This document shows positions 25,241-37,420 of a stretch of DNA of 57,804 nt, in pieces. The stretch is from NCBI GenBank assembly GCA_036897525.1, contig JAYMTJ010000066.1, positions 1 through 57,804 of the forward strand, in the 5' to 3' direction. Position numbers and translations under genes: made by a program. Positions within the stretch are counted from its first letter, which is position 1, and every line of letters starts with the position of its first letter. This DNA comes from Pelargonium x hortorum (lineage: Eukaryota; Streptophyta; Magnoliopsida; Geraniales; Geraniaceae). The notes beneath the pieces are model-generated. The model was not told where the DNA came from. It did no database searches and saw nothing but the letters and a program-made list of their open reading frames with translations.

Positions 25241-27250
25241 TATTTTCTTGGGTATAGAATGGGTAGAGAGGAGGCCTTCGAATCTCGAGCTAAACTACTA
25301 GTTTAGAGTTGTCTTACTTAAGAAGAAGTTTATTTTACCGAAACTTGGAGTTCCTATGTATTCAGATACCCTTTTCTACTACGGTTGTACTAGATTAAAC
25401 CTTTAATGAGATAGCAGCTAATACTCACTTGGGAGCACAAAAACCAAAGATTCTTTAATACAGTATATTGATATACTCACCCCTTTCATTTCATGTTCAG
25501 GATTCACTCCTATAATAAAGGACTATCTTGGGTACTATCCTCTTTGAACGAACGATAAGCAACAGGGGGCAAGAGGAATCCCCCTTAACAAGCAATACAC
25601 TATCTAGTACTATCTAATAAAGTCTATTAGTATATAATACTAGTACATACCTATTAACTGTATAAGAATAATACAATAAATACGAATAGTTACACAATAA
25701 CTACAGCAGCAACAGGAATAAGCTACATTAACTACACCGGCTTCCCTCTAGCTCCGCTCCACAAGCCCTAGCTTCCATAAGAGTACGGGTTATAAGGCTC
25801 CAACTTCTCCAACTGCTTATGTTCTAGCTCTTAACAAAATCCTGATACAGAGTACTAAGCTCCAGATACCGATAGGGATACAGACTAGAATCCAGAACAA
25901 AGAAGTAAGTCAAAGTCATTAAGAAGCTGGTGGTTATAGTGTAAGCTAGTGTACCTAGAATATACCTGTAGCATTAACCTCCTTCTCTAGCGTTCCTGTC
26001 GGTAAAAACAGAGTCTAATCAATCTTTCTAGGTTTGTTTCCTCCCGTGTCAGTAACTGCAGAATACAAGAGGGAGCGCTTATTAAGTGTAAGACAATCAA
26101 GGGGGCATCTTACTAAAGGATTGATTCCTTATGTTGTTAGTTCTTTCCATTGACAATTGAGTAATAAAACCCAGGGAGAGCTCGTTAATAGCTATGTTAC
26201 TAGTTCTAGGTCTATAGTAACTCTAGGGGTAAAGTTTCACTTGGAAAAGGAACTCCTTTTAGGCATTGAGGGCAAGTGAGTTTAGGAAAGAAATCCCGGG
26301 ACAGGGCTTCAAAGAGTTGCTTTCTTCATATTGTTGTGCTTTAAGTACCTAGTCTGAGCTTAGGATAAAGTCAGTCAGCTGTAGAGGTTTCAATGTTTTC
26401 CTATTCTGGGTTAATGATCCTAGTTTGGGTAAAGTCAAGAGCTTCGGAAATAATAGGGAAAGCGTGTGAAAACGGGGGCTAAAAGCTTGGGATGGGGGGA
26501 AAATTAATGAGTACCTAAACTCGTGTTTTAGTGCATGGAAATGACCTTACAATTCATTCTGTGATTGTTTATAAGAAATCTGAGGAGTTGGGATCTATGA
26601 TTCTTAGGACTGGGTTGCTTGAGTTGACTTATAAGTGTTAGAACTTTCATTTGGCATTGACTTTTTCAACCTTAGTTGGATGGGTTCTAAGGTAGATGAG
26701 TTAGAGTTTGGTACCTTAGTTGGTGGATTAAAGGATACAGCTAGAGATAGTACTGTTAGCAGCAGGTGGGATTACGGGTTTCAACAGCGAAAGTAAGAGT
26801 TTATTTTATAATGCCTTGATCAATAGACATCTGAGAGGCATTCAAGGGACTTAGATGGCTGGCTTCCTAAGACGAGCATTCAATGGTCCTAAGTTCCACC
26901 TTTTAATTGGAGGTATGTATAAAGTGGCTCGAAGAGGAAAGGCTTACTGTAAGTGGGTTTACAGCGGATAAGTAAATAAGAAGTTTATTATCCTGATATG
27001 AGTATAGTACCTGTAGCGGTAGCTGTTGCTGGAGTACTAACTAGAAGAGGAGGAGAAAGTGTATTCCCTAGCAAAAGACAGTCTGTAGTTAATGTTGCAG
27101 ATGTTTGTTTTCCAGGTATTTTAGTTATAGTTATAGAGATATTGTAGAGAGTTCTTTTAGAGTATTCTATATATGTTATTATTATAAAATGCAGCGAATA
27201 ATCTATAGCTTATAATTATATTGTACCAGGTGTATCCAAATTCCACAATT
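25241..27250. other. smooth-texture non-coding block
   Basis: No gene seen. Bases about 25600-25730 are a TAGTA/TATTA low-complexity patch, resembling in style the patch at 37150-37420. The part from about 26240 to 26960 is G/T-rich on the plus strand. A near-continuous palindrome lies at 26245-26260. Confidence 0.5.
26245..26260. repeat. 16-base palindrome
   Basis: AAAAGGA (26245-26251) and TCCTTTT (26254-26260) are exact inverted copies separated by two bases. The centre is one of the GG-R-N(0-2)-Y-CC islands described in the findings. Confidence 0.7.
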
Positions 27251-27634
27251 ACAGCCTAAATCCCTTTATTATACCAGAAAGACTTCAGAGGTTCATTTTT
27301 TATTAACTAGGTAACTAGGCTCTTTTTTAGCAATCCAAGCATCCCTTCTGGTCGTAGGGGTTCTTTTGATCTTCATTAGGTAGAATTACTAGTAAACTTG
27401 TATATAAAGTCTAGATATAACCGCTTCATATCATTACTTGAAAAATCCACTAAGAATTCCATGTAACACAATTTAGACATAGTACTCTTTTGTTTAACTA
27501 CTATCAGCAACTAGATGAACTTCTACTCTCTAAACAATTACCCCGCTCTTCTGAATTTCTATAAGCATGATGGGACCTTATAACAGCCCTTTCTCTTCTT
27601 GTAGAAAATTTCTGCTATCGGGAATGCCCTATAC

Positions 27635-27656
27635 TCCCCCGAAAACCGAAGGGGGA
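27635..27656. repeat. GC-rich hairpin
   Basis: TCCCCC (27635-27640) pairs with GGGGGA (27651-27656) over a ten-base loop. It has five G-C pairs in an AT-rich setting. No T-run follows it on either strand. Confidence 0.65.
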
Positions 27657-29651
27657 ACTAAAAAGCGTCAGTAAAATCATCTTTATTTGCCTTGCCCGGT
27701 GAAGATATTGACTATATGTAATATCTTATCTTATCTTAGTCTAGTTATTTCACTTATAAAAGAAAAATATTGCCTGTATTAGATTTATATAGATAGAGAT
27801 AGCTTTTAATGTATGAAATTAGGAAAATGAAAAAAGAATTGTATAGGAACTTAGACTTGCTTAGTGGTATACTATATCAGAAGTGTTATGGTTTAATCCA
27901 AATGTAAATCTCTTTTCTTTTTTTTGTGATTCTTCTTTTTTACACAGATTAAACAAAAAATAGCATTGAAGCCTATAAAACTTCGGTTTTGTGGTGAGTG
28001 TCGAAGCTTTACGAGACCCCGGATATGCCACAGGGAACCCCCTTTTTTAAGGCTCCTTTGGTGTAGGTCTAACAATAGAACATCCATCCTTAATTCTTAA
28101 TTATAGATATCTTTCAGGAATAAGCTTTACTGTAAAATACTATATCCCGTAAAATGCCTTACTTTGGTCACTTGTTTTTTTTCTAAATACCGGGTTTTGC
28201 GAACTATACAAAGTCTATATCCCGGGTAAGGAAATACCAGGTTTCATTTTCCTAGAATTAATGAGAGTAGTATAACTTTAGGCTGGTGAAGTTCTTTAAA
28301 TTCAATTTCCGCGTACAGTTTCAACAATGAGTTGGTTTTTGCCCTTTTTCACTCGCTATATTGAAGCCAAGCATAAGAAATGCGGGTTCTACTAACAGTA
28401 CATCTATCCCTTATCACTTAGGGTACCTCGTTATTTGATACGTATTCTCTACAAAGTACGGGTAATAAATAGAAGCCCAAAGAATTTGGAACGTCTATAG
28501 CTCTGTAACTAGGATAGTGTTTAATTTCTTGTCTTTTCACTGAAGCTAAGTCTAAAAGGGTTTCTTTATTAGGGTTTGGATTATAAGTACTTTTGTATTT
28601 TTTAGCTACTGCATAGCTAGTGTTTTTTCTATAAGGATTCCGGTTTTAATGAAGGACAAGCCTTCAGTTCAGGGCAGGCAGTTTCTTTAGACTTTCAATC
28701 CTTGTTTGGAGGTCTTTTTATACAATTCAGTATTCCGAGATACTAGACAAAAGGAAAGATGATAGGTTATTATCAACAAATGCAATTCTTTTAAGAGCTC
28801 AAGAGTTCATCAAGAAGGTAATGCATAATAAAGGGTTCAGGGCCGCCGCGTAGAGAATTATAGAACAGCTTCACTAAAAGTGACTTTGTGTATAGATTAA
28901 GAGGTATCCAACGTTTCAGAAAAAAACAGACTTAAAAAAATTCTAGGGGACTCCAGGTTCTTGAAAGCATTCTCCCATAAAATTTCTAGCTGGAGACTCG
29001 CGGGTTATAGGGCTCCCTAACTCTACAAAGTAATCTTAATTTAAAGATACTTGCTCAAGGACACTCTATATCTATATTAAAACGTTACACTGGCTAACGC
29101 GAAAAGGATAGCAGACTAAACAATGCGGAAGTTAAACTAACCCTAAAAAATACCCGATGAAGTGCTACAGCCTTCCTTATCCCTAACAAACTCTATGGAA
29201 CACCCTCATTCGAAATGGAAGTCACAAGTCCTGTCGTAACAAAGAAATCCTAGCTATCGACAGCACAAATATAACCAACCCCTTTATGTTATTCGGTACC
29301 TAGCCTAGACTTAAGTAAGGAAGAGATGTTATTAAGATGTTTAGGGATTTTCTAAGAAGAGGTTTCCTTTAGAGGCAAAGCTTGTCTGCTACGAAACAGT
29401 AGCTCGTATTCCGGCGCAGGGAATCTTGTTAATTGTAGCTTTGTTGATGGAAGCTAGGGTATGAAAAGAGTCAATTTCCTTAATAAGACAAAGCTAAAGC
29501 ACACCTAAACCCAACTGAAAGACCCTTAACTAAGTGGCAGCCTTTACCTATAAAGACTTGAAAACCTGTCATTCTAGTTGATCGGTGAATCAAGAGTCTA
29601 CAAGAGTGGTTTTTTTACATTTGTAAGCGGAACTCTACCAAGTACCTTCGA

Positions 29652-29698
29652 CTTTTGCCAGTTATTTCAATAAATTTGACTTACGGTTCTGGCAAAGG
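29652..29698. repeat. 10-bp stem-loop with 27-base loop
   Basis: CTTTTGCCAG (29652-29661) pairs with CTGGCAAAGG (29689-29698), nine Watson-Crick pairs and one G-T. It is among the best stems seen by eye in the window. The loop carries TTACGGTT, but no group II intron domain V could be built around it. Confidence 0.7.
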
Positions 29699-30166
29699 GT
29701 TGACCTATCCAAACAAAATAGGTTACCCTTTTTATTAATTATTAAAGCGCATCTACGTCAGTTATGGTTATTACTATATACTAAGAGCTTCCCAATATAC
29801 AATATAATAAGACACTTGAGCTATTTAGCACAGGAAGGGTTTTCTTTTTATCTATCATTTTCTTTTCCGGGTGTCAGTCCTTGGACAATTTTGTTTTACA
29901 TTAATAGTGATGTCTTACACTCCCCTCATTGACTTGGCTGATAAATAAGGATACTAGATCCAAAACCCTTAACTTATTTCTTTTCTTGGCGTCTCTACTA
30001 AAAAGCAAAGGGCTTTACCACCTAGAAGTTGCGGGGATACAATCCCCTATAAAAGCTTGTCTCTCGGAATATAGGAGAAAAGTCGACTATTTAGAAAAAT
30101 TAACAAGCAAAAGCTGTACCGTAATATTATGGGCAGAGCGCACGTATATCTAAATTCCATTTTATA

Positions 30167-30176
30167 GGTTCAAGTC
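30167..30176 (+). other. lone tRNA T-arm word
   Basis: GGTTCAAGTC exactly. A D-arm-like GGGCAGAGCGCA lies 36 bases upstream (30131-30142), but the base at the U33 place is wrong and the acceptor ends do not pair. At most a heavily decayed tRNA. Confidence 0.35.
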
Positions 30177-30300
30177 GAGCGATACTTAATGTTATAACCT
30201 ACTTAACTCCTACATCGCTTTTTTATTTGAAATCCTGTTATAGTTAAGTATTCTTTTCTATTTTTGTTTGAGAGTTGCTACTAGGAGTCTTTTTTTTGTA

Positions 30301-31640
30301 ACACTAATCTCATTACACAAAAGTGAGTCTATTTGCACTTAGTTATTGCTACTGTCGTAGTTTCTAGTAGGGTAAAGAGCCTGCTTTTTGTAGTTTTAGG
30401 GCTTTTTACTAGGTAAGGGACTCCTTAGTATAGCTAGAGCATTGGATTAGCTTGACCTCTCTTACTCTTATCCAACATAAGTTGCTTCTCTATACCTATT
30501 TTCTAAGGCTTTCTTTTGGGTCTCTACTGGGAAATCTTGGATAAAGTGCACTGAGATATCAGACTTTCATTTCTATCAATTAAGGAATTTTGTAAAATAG
30601 TTGGTTTCAATTGTATTACTTTAGCTTTATTAGTTCTAGTAATAAAGAGCACTAAGTCTAGTTGGTTTAAGGCAAGAGCTTGTCTCTTGAAAAGGCTGCT
30701 TTCATATTCTTGTTCTATCTAGTTACAGCAGAGAAAGTCAAGCCTGGGGTACCTAACAACTTAGGAAGACAGACTAAAAACAGTAGATCCTGTGGAGAAA
30801 CAAAGTCGAGTGCTAGAGATCGGAATATTGAGGTTAACAAGGGTCTCTTGACCACTGATACACTTAACTTAATTAGTTGTAAATTTCTGCTAAAAGTAAA
30901 GAGTTACTTGGTAACACTAGAGTTCGTGAAGGGTAAAGCGGCTTAGGTTAGGATCACCAAGAAGAATATCTGTAATAAGCTATGCCATGCAACATTATTA
31001 GTATTAGATTAGAACACACCACTCATACATACATTTGTGTGTATCAGAGTCCCCAGAAGTATTTACGTTACTAAGTAGATAAGACTTTCCGTTTTTTTTT
31101 TTTGCTTAGTTTCATACACGAGAAGAGGGGGGCACCCTGTAGCTGTAGCTGACTTGGTGTGCAATTACGTACCTCGAGTTTCTTATAACTAAAAGACTAG
31201 GGGGGCCTTGAATTATACACGCTGCTACACTATCGCTTAAAAAGGAGCTTTCTCTCTGCAGTGCACTTGTATGGAAACTAGGGTCAGTATAATGAAAACA
31301 AGAGGTACCCAATCGGGAGCTTTTATGCTTATCCAAAAGCAATCAGACACAAAACTTCTATAGAAAGAAAGATTATAAAACAGATACAGCTAATAAAAAA
31401 GCAGTATAACTAGCTGAGTTGAAACCTACGATCAAAGAAGCAAAAATATTTAGAGTACGGAAAATAAGTATCCAATATGCGGTACACTAACAAGATCTAT
31501 ACTATATGGGATTGAGCAACGGTATGAGTAGGAAGTCTCAGGTACTTTTAATAAGAAGTGAGTAGCTACCTACTGGAGTGTCCTTTAACTCCGGGAATTG
31601 GTTTCCTAATACTAAATAAACCAATACTATTTAAGGAATC
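30301..31640. other. smooth-texture non-coding block
   Basis: No gene seen. The 88-codon frame at 30680-30946 (plus) opens with TTG and has no known motif; the 76-codon frame at 31112-31342 (minus) likewise. A run of twelve T lies at 31092-31103, close to two six-base G runs near 31125 and 31200. Confidence 0.5.
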
Positions 31641-31681
31641 CTAGGGATGAACACAAAAGAACCGCAGACTAAGCTAAGACC

Positions 31682-31704
31682 ATTTTAATAATAATTATTA
31701 AAAT
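31682..31704. repeat. perfect 23-base AT palindrome
   Basis: Bases 31682-31692 and 31694-31704 are exact inverted copies around a single central base, made only of A and T. It could extrude as a cruciform; no function is implied by the context. Confidence 0.9.
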
Positions 31705-34700
31705 TGTTGTCCATTATGTACCAATATCTAGTTATAAGGAGCTCCTAGTCATAAGATAAGGAAGATTTCAGAGGTTTTGGAGCAAAAGTACCCAAAAAAG
31801 TGAGCAATAAATAACTATACAATTTTGTATTGATAAATCCAAGGTGTTTCGAACAATTACGTTATCTTAGATCTTGCAAAATTTAGCGAGAAAACCCAAG
31901 AGTTTCGTATTATACTTAAAAAAACTGCAGCAATTTCTAAAACTAAGTGGTCGTCCAGATGAGCAGGAGCCACTCGTTTTTTCCTATCCGAGCTAATGGT
32001 CACACTTTGTTTGATCAAGTATCCAAGAACTCTAATTAGAAATATGTTATTTTATTATTAAAGGAAACAAAGAGTCATGTTTGTATTAGATTTCCGTTGG
32101 ATTGATTCGAAAAAACTCACTAAATTTTGTTTTGTACTATACTATAGAGTAACTTATATATGATGAAAATCTCAGTAAAAAAAAGGCTCGGATAGCTGAT
32201 TAGAACGACAAGACTTAAACAAGTAAGGAAAATACAAAATAATGGAAATTGAAGAAGGAAGTGGGGCCCGTATATACCTGCTTTAAAAAATCTTACAGGC
32301 TTTTGAATCTTTATGAGAAAATTGCTATTTCGAATCCAGCTTCATTACTCGCGGAACTTCCTGATTATACAAAAATGAACGGTGGATTTCAGATTCAGAT
32401 CAGAAAGGATCGGGAGTGTACTTTTGTAGAAAGTTATTACTGAGAAATCCCATACCATATAGTTACTCACTTTAACTAGATCTAGGCTAAAGGCCGGCTG
32501 CTAATAGCTAATATACGAAGATTGGGAACAATGCTAACCTGTCCTAAATTGAAATTGAAGAGGGGTTCTTATTCTTATGAAGCACACCCTTGATATAAGG
32601 AATTTAACGCTCTCAGATAAAAAAGGGGCAACTTGACTAATTACACAAATCTTGCAAAACCTATACCTGAGTTAAACGCTTTTCCATTGCTAGAGAAAGT
32701 CTTTTACGCGAGCGAAAAACTACCCCTTTGATCTATTTGTTTTGTTAAATCGAAAATTTCTTTTTTATTCAAAATGTTCTAATGGAAGTCAATCAAAAAA
32801 GTTATCATTAAGTGGAATTTTTTGCCTGACTTGAGTCTTATACTCGCGGAATCCCTAGATAAAGGGGCTTACAGTCAATATTTTGGGGTGAAGGAGCACT
32901 ACCAAAAAGTATTTGGAGAAGGATACTTTGAAGAGGTCCAGCAATCGTTGCGCGATCCGTAGAAAATTTCTTGCTTAGTTTATCTATTCTAAGTCAAAGA
33001 GCTATCTATTGATACAAGGATTCGGGCTTATACATCGTAAGTTTTTCAGTACATATATCTTATTCCGGAATTGCCCAGGATTCTTCTTAAGTGCTTGGAT
33101 CTACTATAACAGAAACTTCTTTAGAATTTAGAAAAAAAAGAGTCTTTTCTCTTTCTCGTAAACCTGTTGTAGGGCTCCCTTAGATCAAAATAACAAGACT
33201 TTCTAATCTTTTAGGTCTCAAGGTGTGTACACTTATAGAATTATTACCTAACCAAAGTTTTAAGCTCGCTCTATCGGTCAGCGTTCGCTATACTTTTCTA
33301 ATCGCGGCTGTTTTCATTTATTACGTACTACTTTTCGGTGAAGGTTTGCAATTATTATTAGAGGGACACATCAATATTCATTAAAATTTAAAGAAGCATA
33401 CCCTAGGAAAAGTTTCAAGCAGGAGCATTCCATTTCAGCTAAAGAAAAAAGCTCCTTATATTAAAGTCTGGGAATTACTAAGTAAGATAAGCAGTACTTA
33501 TTTATTACTATAGTAGAATTCTATTCTTAATACAAAACAGTCGGAGCCCTGTGCTTTTATATCTATATAAAGATCAATCTTTCTGTCAACAATGTAAGTC
33601 AAAGTGCTTTTTAAATGAAGATATTTTAAGATTTCCATTAACTTGATAGAGAATAAGTATGTTTCGTACCGGAGGTTTCATTTTGATTAAAGGTTTCGTT
33701 TACTTTTCAAACCCCAACCCCTTTGAGGTATAAAAAAAGTGGTAGTCTTAACTTAAGTGCGTATATACATATTTTTGACTCCAGAGTTTTATACGCAAAA
33801 GGAGCTAGATTAGAAGTCTCTGCCTTTTGATAGGGGCTCCCCCTAAGGATTTATAAAGATTCAAATTGCAGGTTACTTATAGGACACATCTCCTGAAAAG
33901 AGGAAGGTTATGTAAACTAAATGAGTTAGATTAGAGCAAGCCGGTAAGAGTTAGTATAACAAAAAAAAAGCTGCCAAGTATGAATCTATCTGCATCCGGA
34001 TTCTCTATAAAATCGGTACAAACAACAAAAAAGGGGCCCGCTACTTAGAGTTTCTATCCAGTTATGTGTTATTTAGTTACCTCCTGTAGAAAAGAATTTA
34101 ATCGCGAAGAGTTTTTATCAGACCAAAAGGAGACACTCATACTTAAGTAAAGAGTTATTCTAATCTAGTATTAAAAAGCAATATTTATTTAACGCATAGG
34201 GAGCCGTAACCCAACCCTTCAAGAAACCTCTAAGACTAATTAACAAGAATTTGGAAACACCTAACCTAGTCAAACCCTTTTCTTCTATTAGAAAGCTGTT
34301 CTATGGCCATTTAATAGCGTCAGTTTACAATCAGAACTTTAGAAAATTTAGGAGCTTTTTAGTATATAACAATTTAACGTACCCCTTCTGTGAATTCAAA
34401 TCCAGTTACTCATAGAATACAAGATTTCTTAAGCCAGACTCTCGCCTTGATAATGGCTCTACTTGGACAGTTCGAAAACGTTATTGTGGATCAAAGGAAA
34501 TCTCTTTCTAGCCGGCATTTTGCAGAAATTTTAGGAATAGTCTAAAGCTCTGAAACTGGGTTTGAAATTAAAGATTCATCTTGAAAGTTACAGAATCCAC
34601 TTGATGTGGGTATCCGGGAGCCCCATTTCCTTAGTTATGAAGTACCAGATTTAAGTAGGATAAGTTCTGAGAAATTTTTCAAGGGTTTTATCTTTGCCCC

Positions 34701-35048
34701 ATATGCCAGTATTTATTTGACCCTTATTAGTGAACTTCTTTTCTTTTCTTTCTTTATCTACTAGAAGCATGCTTTTCTAATTTTAGGACTTCTTTTGCTC
34801 TATTGCGATTAAATGGGATAAAAAAAGCTAGAATTTTCTAGTAGGAGGGCCCTTCTATGACAGTAAAGTCCAATCGGTTGGTTGGTTTGTAGTTACATTT
34901 TTTAGATCTTTCTTTTTTTGTCAAGACAAGAGTGGATAATTTATCGAAAGGTTAAAAACTTTCTGTTTTTGCCTTACTAGAACGTCAGATATTTTAAGGA
35001 TGACAAACTAGGTTTACTCTCTAAATTTTAGAATATTAGAAAAGGATT

Positions 35049-35121
35049 TTGGTTTGGCCCGACTTGAACCTACAACATATCCTAAAAGAAAGCTCTGATC
35101 TAACCACAATAAACAAGAAGA
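35049..35121 (-). pseudogene. decayed tRNA-like element with normal spacing
   Basis: On the minus strand the D-loop word GTGGTTAGA is followed, exactly 28 bases later, by GGTTCAAGTC (35061-35070). That spacing equals the one in plastid-type trnM as I remember it, and GCTTTC is shared at the same place before the anticodon. The seven-base anticodon loop would read TTCTTTT, giving CTT. The stems are largely unpaired and the acceptor ends do not match, so it is not a working tRNA. Its original identity is open. Confidence 0.35.
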
Positions 35122-35500
35122 CGCGAAGCCCTCAATCAGTTTACTTGTATACACTTATGTTATTGTTATGCTATACAAAAATGATATATATTACCAATAA
35201 AAAGAAAACCACGTATCTGGAAACTTAAAAGGAATGAATTTCTGTTTGAATATTTTCAACCCATGAGCTTTTAGTAATTAAATTCATAGTTACTTAGGAA
35301 GGATCCAGTCCAGTATAAGGTTCTTTCGGAATAGACCTCCCTCCTAGGGTATTTATTAGAATTTATTATATAAGTGTTAATCCGTATGGCTGATCCATGC
35401 AAACTTCTAAAGTCTTTTTCAAAAATTTTTTTTATTGAGCTTAACTCCTGCGAAACAATTTCCTTAGATTGGATGGGATTTAGAGTTAGCTCAAGTTGAT

Positions 35501-36340
35501 AGCACACCTGAAAGCTCACCCTAGGTCTTAGTAGCTTTACCCGAATACAAGAACCCAGAATACAAGAATGAATTTCACTATCATATAACTAGAGAATAAT
35601 TTGAGTTAGAATCCTTTTACCGGTTGGTCTATACAGAACACTGGAATACATTCATTTCACCCTGTTAAACTACTAAACAGGAACTCTTTAAGTAAGGAAT
35701 TCTTTACCAACTATCTGCTATCCCAAATTAGAATACAAGTCAACCTTGGCCTAGAAAGCATTCACCATCCTTCTAAGCTAAGACAGCTAAGATAGTGCTA
35801 GAGCTAGAGGTTGTGTTTGTAGTTAGGACTATACTCTCAAAGGAAAAGGGAATTCTCGAACACTCGCTGCAACAGCTTTTCAACTTCAACAGCATGCTTT
35901 ACAAAGAATTAACTCCTTAATACAACTAAACAGGTACTAAGAATTCTGAGTCACCTTTCCTAAATAGTTACAGTGACTTAATTATCCTGGAACTTCCTAG
36001 ATCGGAATAGTACTATACAGAAGAGTTCTCTTAGACTTTAATTAACTAGCCTGCTTATAGATCGGAATCAAGAGGGAAAGTGTCAAAAGATATCTGAGTC
36101 TTCTATACCGAGTTTTGGAAAGCTAGGACTTAAACATGCTTAAACATTAGGAGTTATTACTGCTGTTATCCTTTATTGCTTACCAAGAAGATTGAGCTAC
36201 ACTTCCTTAGCCAAGACCAAGAGAATAGAACCAATACAATTATCTGTTATCTGAAACTCCTATCTGTTTGACTTGCTATACAGATCGTCAAAGCACTCTA
36301 AGGAGGACTTGTACTGTATTAGCATTCCTTCTTAGTCAAT
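35501..36340. other. smooth-texture block, A/C-rich on plus strand
   Basis: No gene seen. An 11-base word GAATACAAGAA occurs at 35543-35553 and 35558-35568, a 15-base tandem unit. Bases to about 36340 have few homopolymers. Confidence 0.5.
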
Positions 36341-37092
36341 AACACCTTTGCCTTCTAAGGGCAATAGAGAGACAGCTTTAAGCAAACTGACCTTGGCTGG
36401 CATTGGTTGGTTCCTAAGAAGCGTACATGGAATGACAGAGGGCTACTCATGGAGGATGAATGTTCCTTATAGAGTTGGTAAAGAAAGGGGGGGACCCCGC
36501 GATACCATCACCCCTGGATTTGGCTTGTTTTTGGTGATTCAAACAAATGAAAAGAAAAGACACCGAATGGCACAGGTTCAAATGGGCGTTTTACGAGGGA
36601 AAAGGACTTTTTCGATGCTTCCCAATTCTGGATTTTGCTCCATTTTGGCCCCTTTTTTCCGAGTTTAGAATCACTTAGATAATAATGCCAAGAAAAAAAG
36701 ACAGTATAGATAGGATGGTTATGATAGGCTATTGGGAATAGGTAATTGATATGCCTAGCTGTGTAGCATATGGATGATGGCAGCTTGGATGGGCAACACT
36801 TGACTTGATAGCAGGGATGGACGGTACACACATGATAGCTTGGGAGCAGCAACAAACACTATATACCCCCGACTGGAGTGCATCCGGAAGGAGGGTGATA
36901 CTGGGTTACATATAAGACTATACTGAATAGACAGGCATACACAACAGTAACCCATGACTAGAAATGACTGACTTTGTTTTAGTTGTTTGAGTTGCAGCAT
37001 ACCAGATACCTCTTGCAGAAGCACTAACCCTTGAAGCAGCAGCCAATGCCAAAGCAGGAACCATACCCTGAGCTGCTATAACCCATAGCCAT

Positions 37093-37113
37093 ACCCTAAC
37101 CCTAGCCCTAGCC
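37093..37113. repeat. short CCCTAA/CCCTAG array
   Basis: About three and a half units of CCCTA(A/G) in a row (37093-37113); single AGCCCTA words recur at about 38350-38420. It resembles plant telomere repeat on its complementary strand but is far too short and impure for a telomere. Confidence 0.6.
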
Positions 37114-37149
37114 ATGACAGCCAGGAGCATGTGGAGCTAAGCTAGTGGA

Positions 37150-37420
37150 TTCTGGAGCTATGTATTCCGCTAGTATAACTAGTATAAGATAGATCTAATA
37201 TCTAATAGAAGTAATAGATTAGAGAAAGTAATAGATAGTATTAGATATGGATAGAATAGTTCAACTAGTTAGTATTCTATTTAGTTAGTATTAGTTATTG
37301 TATTACTCTTAATATGCTAAATATAGCTATACTACAACATTCCTTTAGGATAGAATAGTAAGACGTATTATAGAGTTAAGAGTGTTGTTATTATAGTGTT
37401 ATAGGCTACTATAACATGAG
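37150..37420. repeat. TAGTAT-type low-complexity patch
   Basis: Recurring words such as AATAGTATTAG, CTAGTATAA and TTAGTATT fill about 270 bases. They are degenerate, not a clean tandem array. A similar patch in the opposite sense lies at about 25600-25730. Confidence 0.6.

Larger units (their letters stand above)
27251..30300. other. AT-rich non-coding stretch with a smoother part
   Basis: No protein gene seen; frames at 27893-28087 (minus) and 29929-30153 (plus) are 64-74 codons and unrecognised. Bases about 29050-29560 are A/C-rich on the plus strand with few homopolymers. Hairpins lie at 27635-27656 and 29652-29698, and a lone T-arm word at 30167-30176. Confidence 0.6.
31641..35500. other. 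AT-rich non-coding stretch
   Basis: No protein gene seen; frames at 32249-32443 (plus) and 35271-35519 (minus) are unrecognised and of chance length. Contains an AT palindrome (31682-31704) and a decayed tRNA (35049-35121). G/C islands recur near 33830, 34615 and 34850. Confidence 0.65.

Noticed and set aside
29679-29690. TTACGGTT as a group II intron domain V
   Set aside because: The partner strand and the conserved bulge and loop of domain V are absent.
36348-36668. 106-codon plus-strand frame as a gene
   Set aside because: It opens with TTG, the first ATG leaves 78 codons, and no domain is recognised.
36508-36855. 115-codon minus-strand reading frame as a gene
   Set aside because: Its length is what chance gives in 58 kb, it overlaps a plus-strand frame, it sits in GC-richer DNA where stops are rarer, and the translation shows no known domain.
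37150-37420. Low-complexity TAGTAT patch as a CRISPR-like or satellite array
   Set aside because: Units are degenerate with no fixed length and no spacers.
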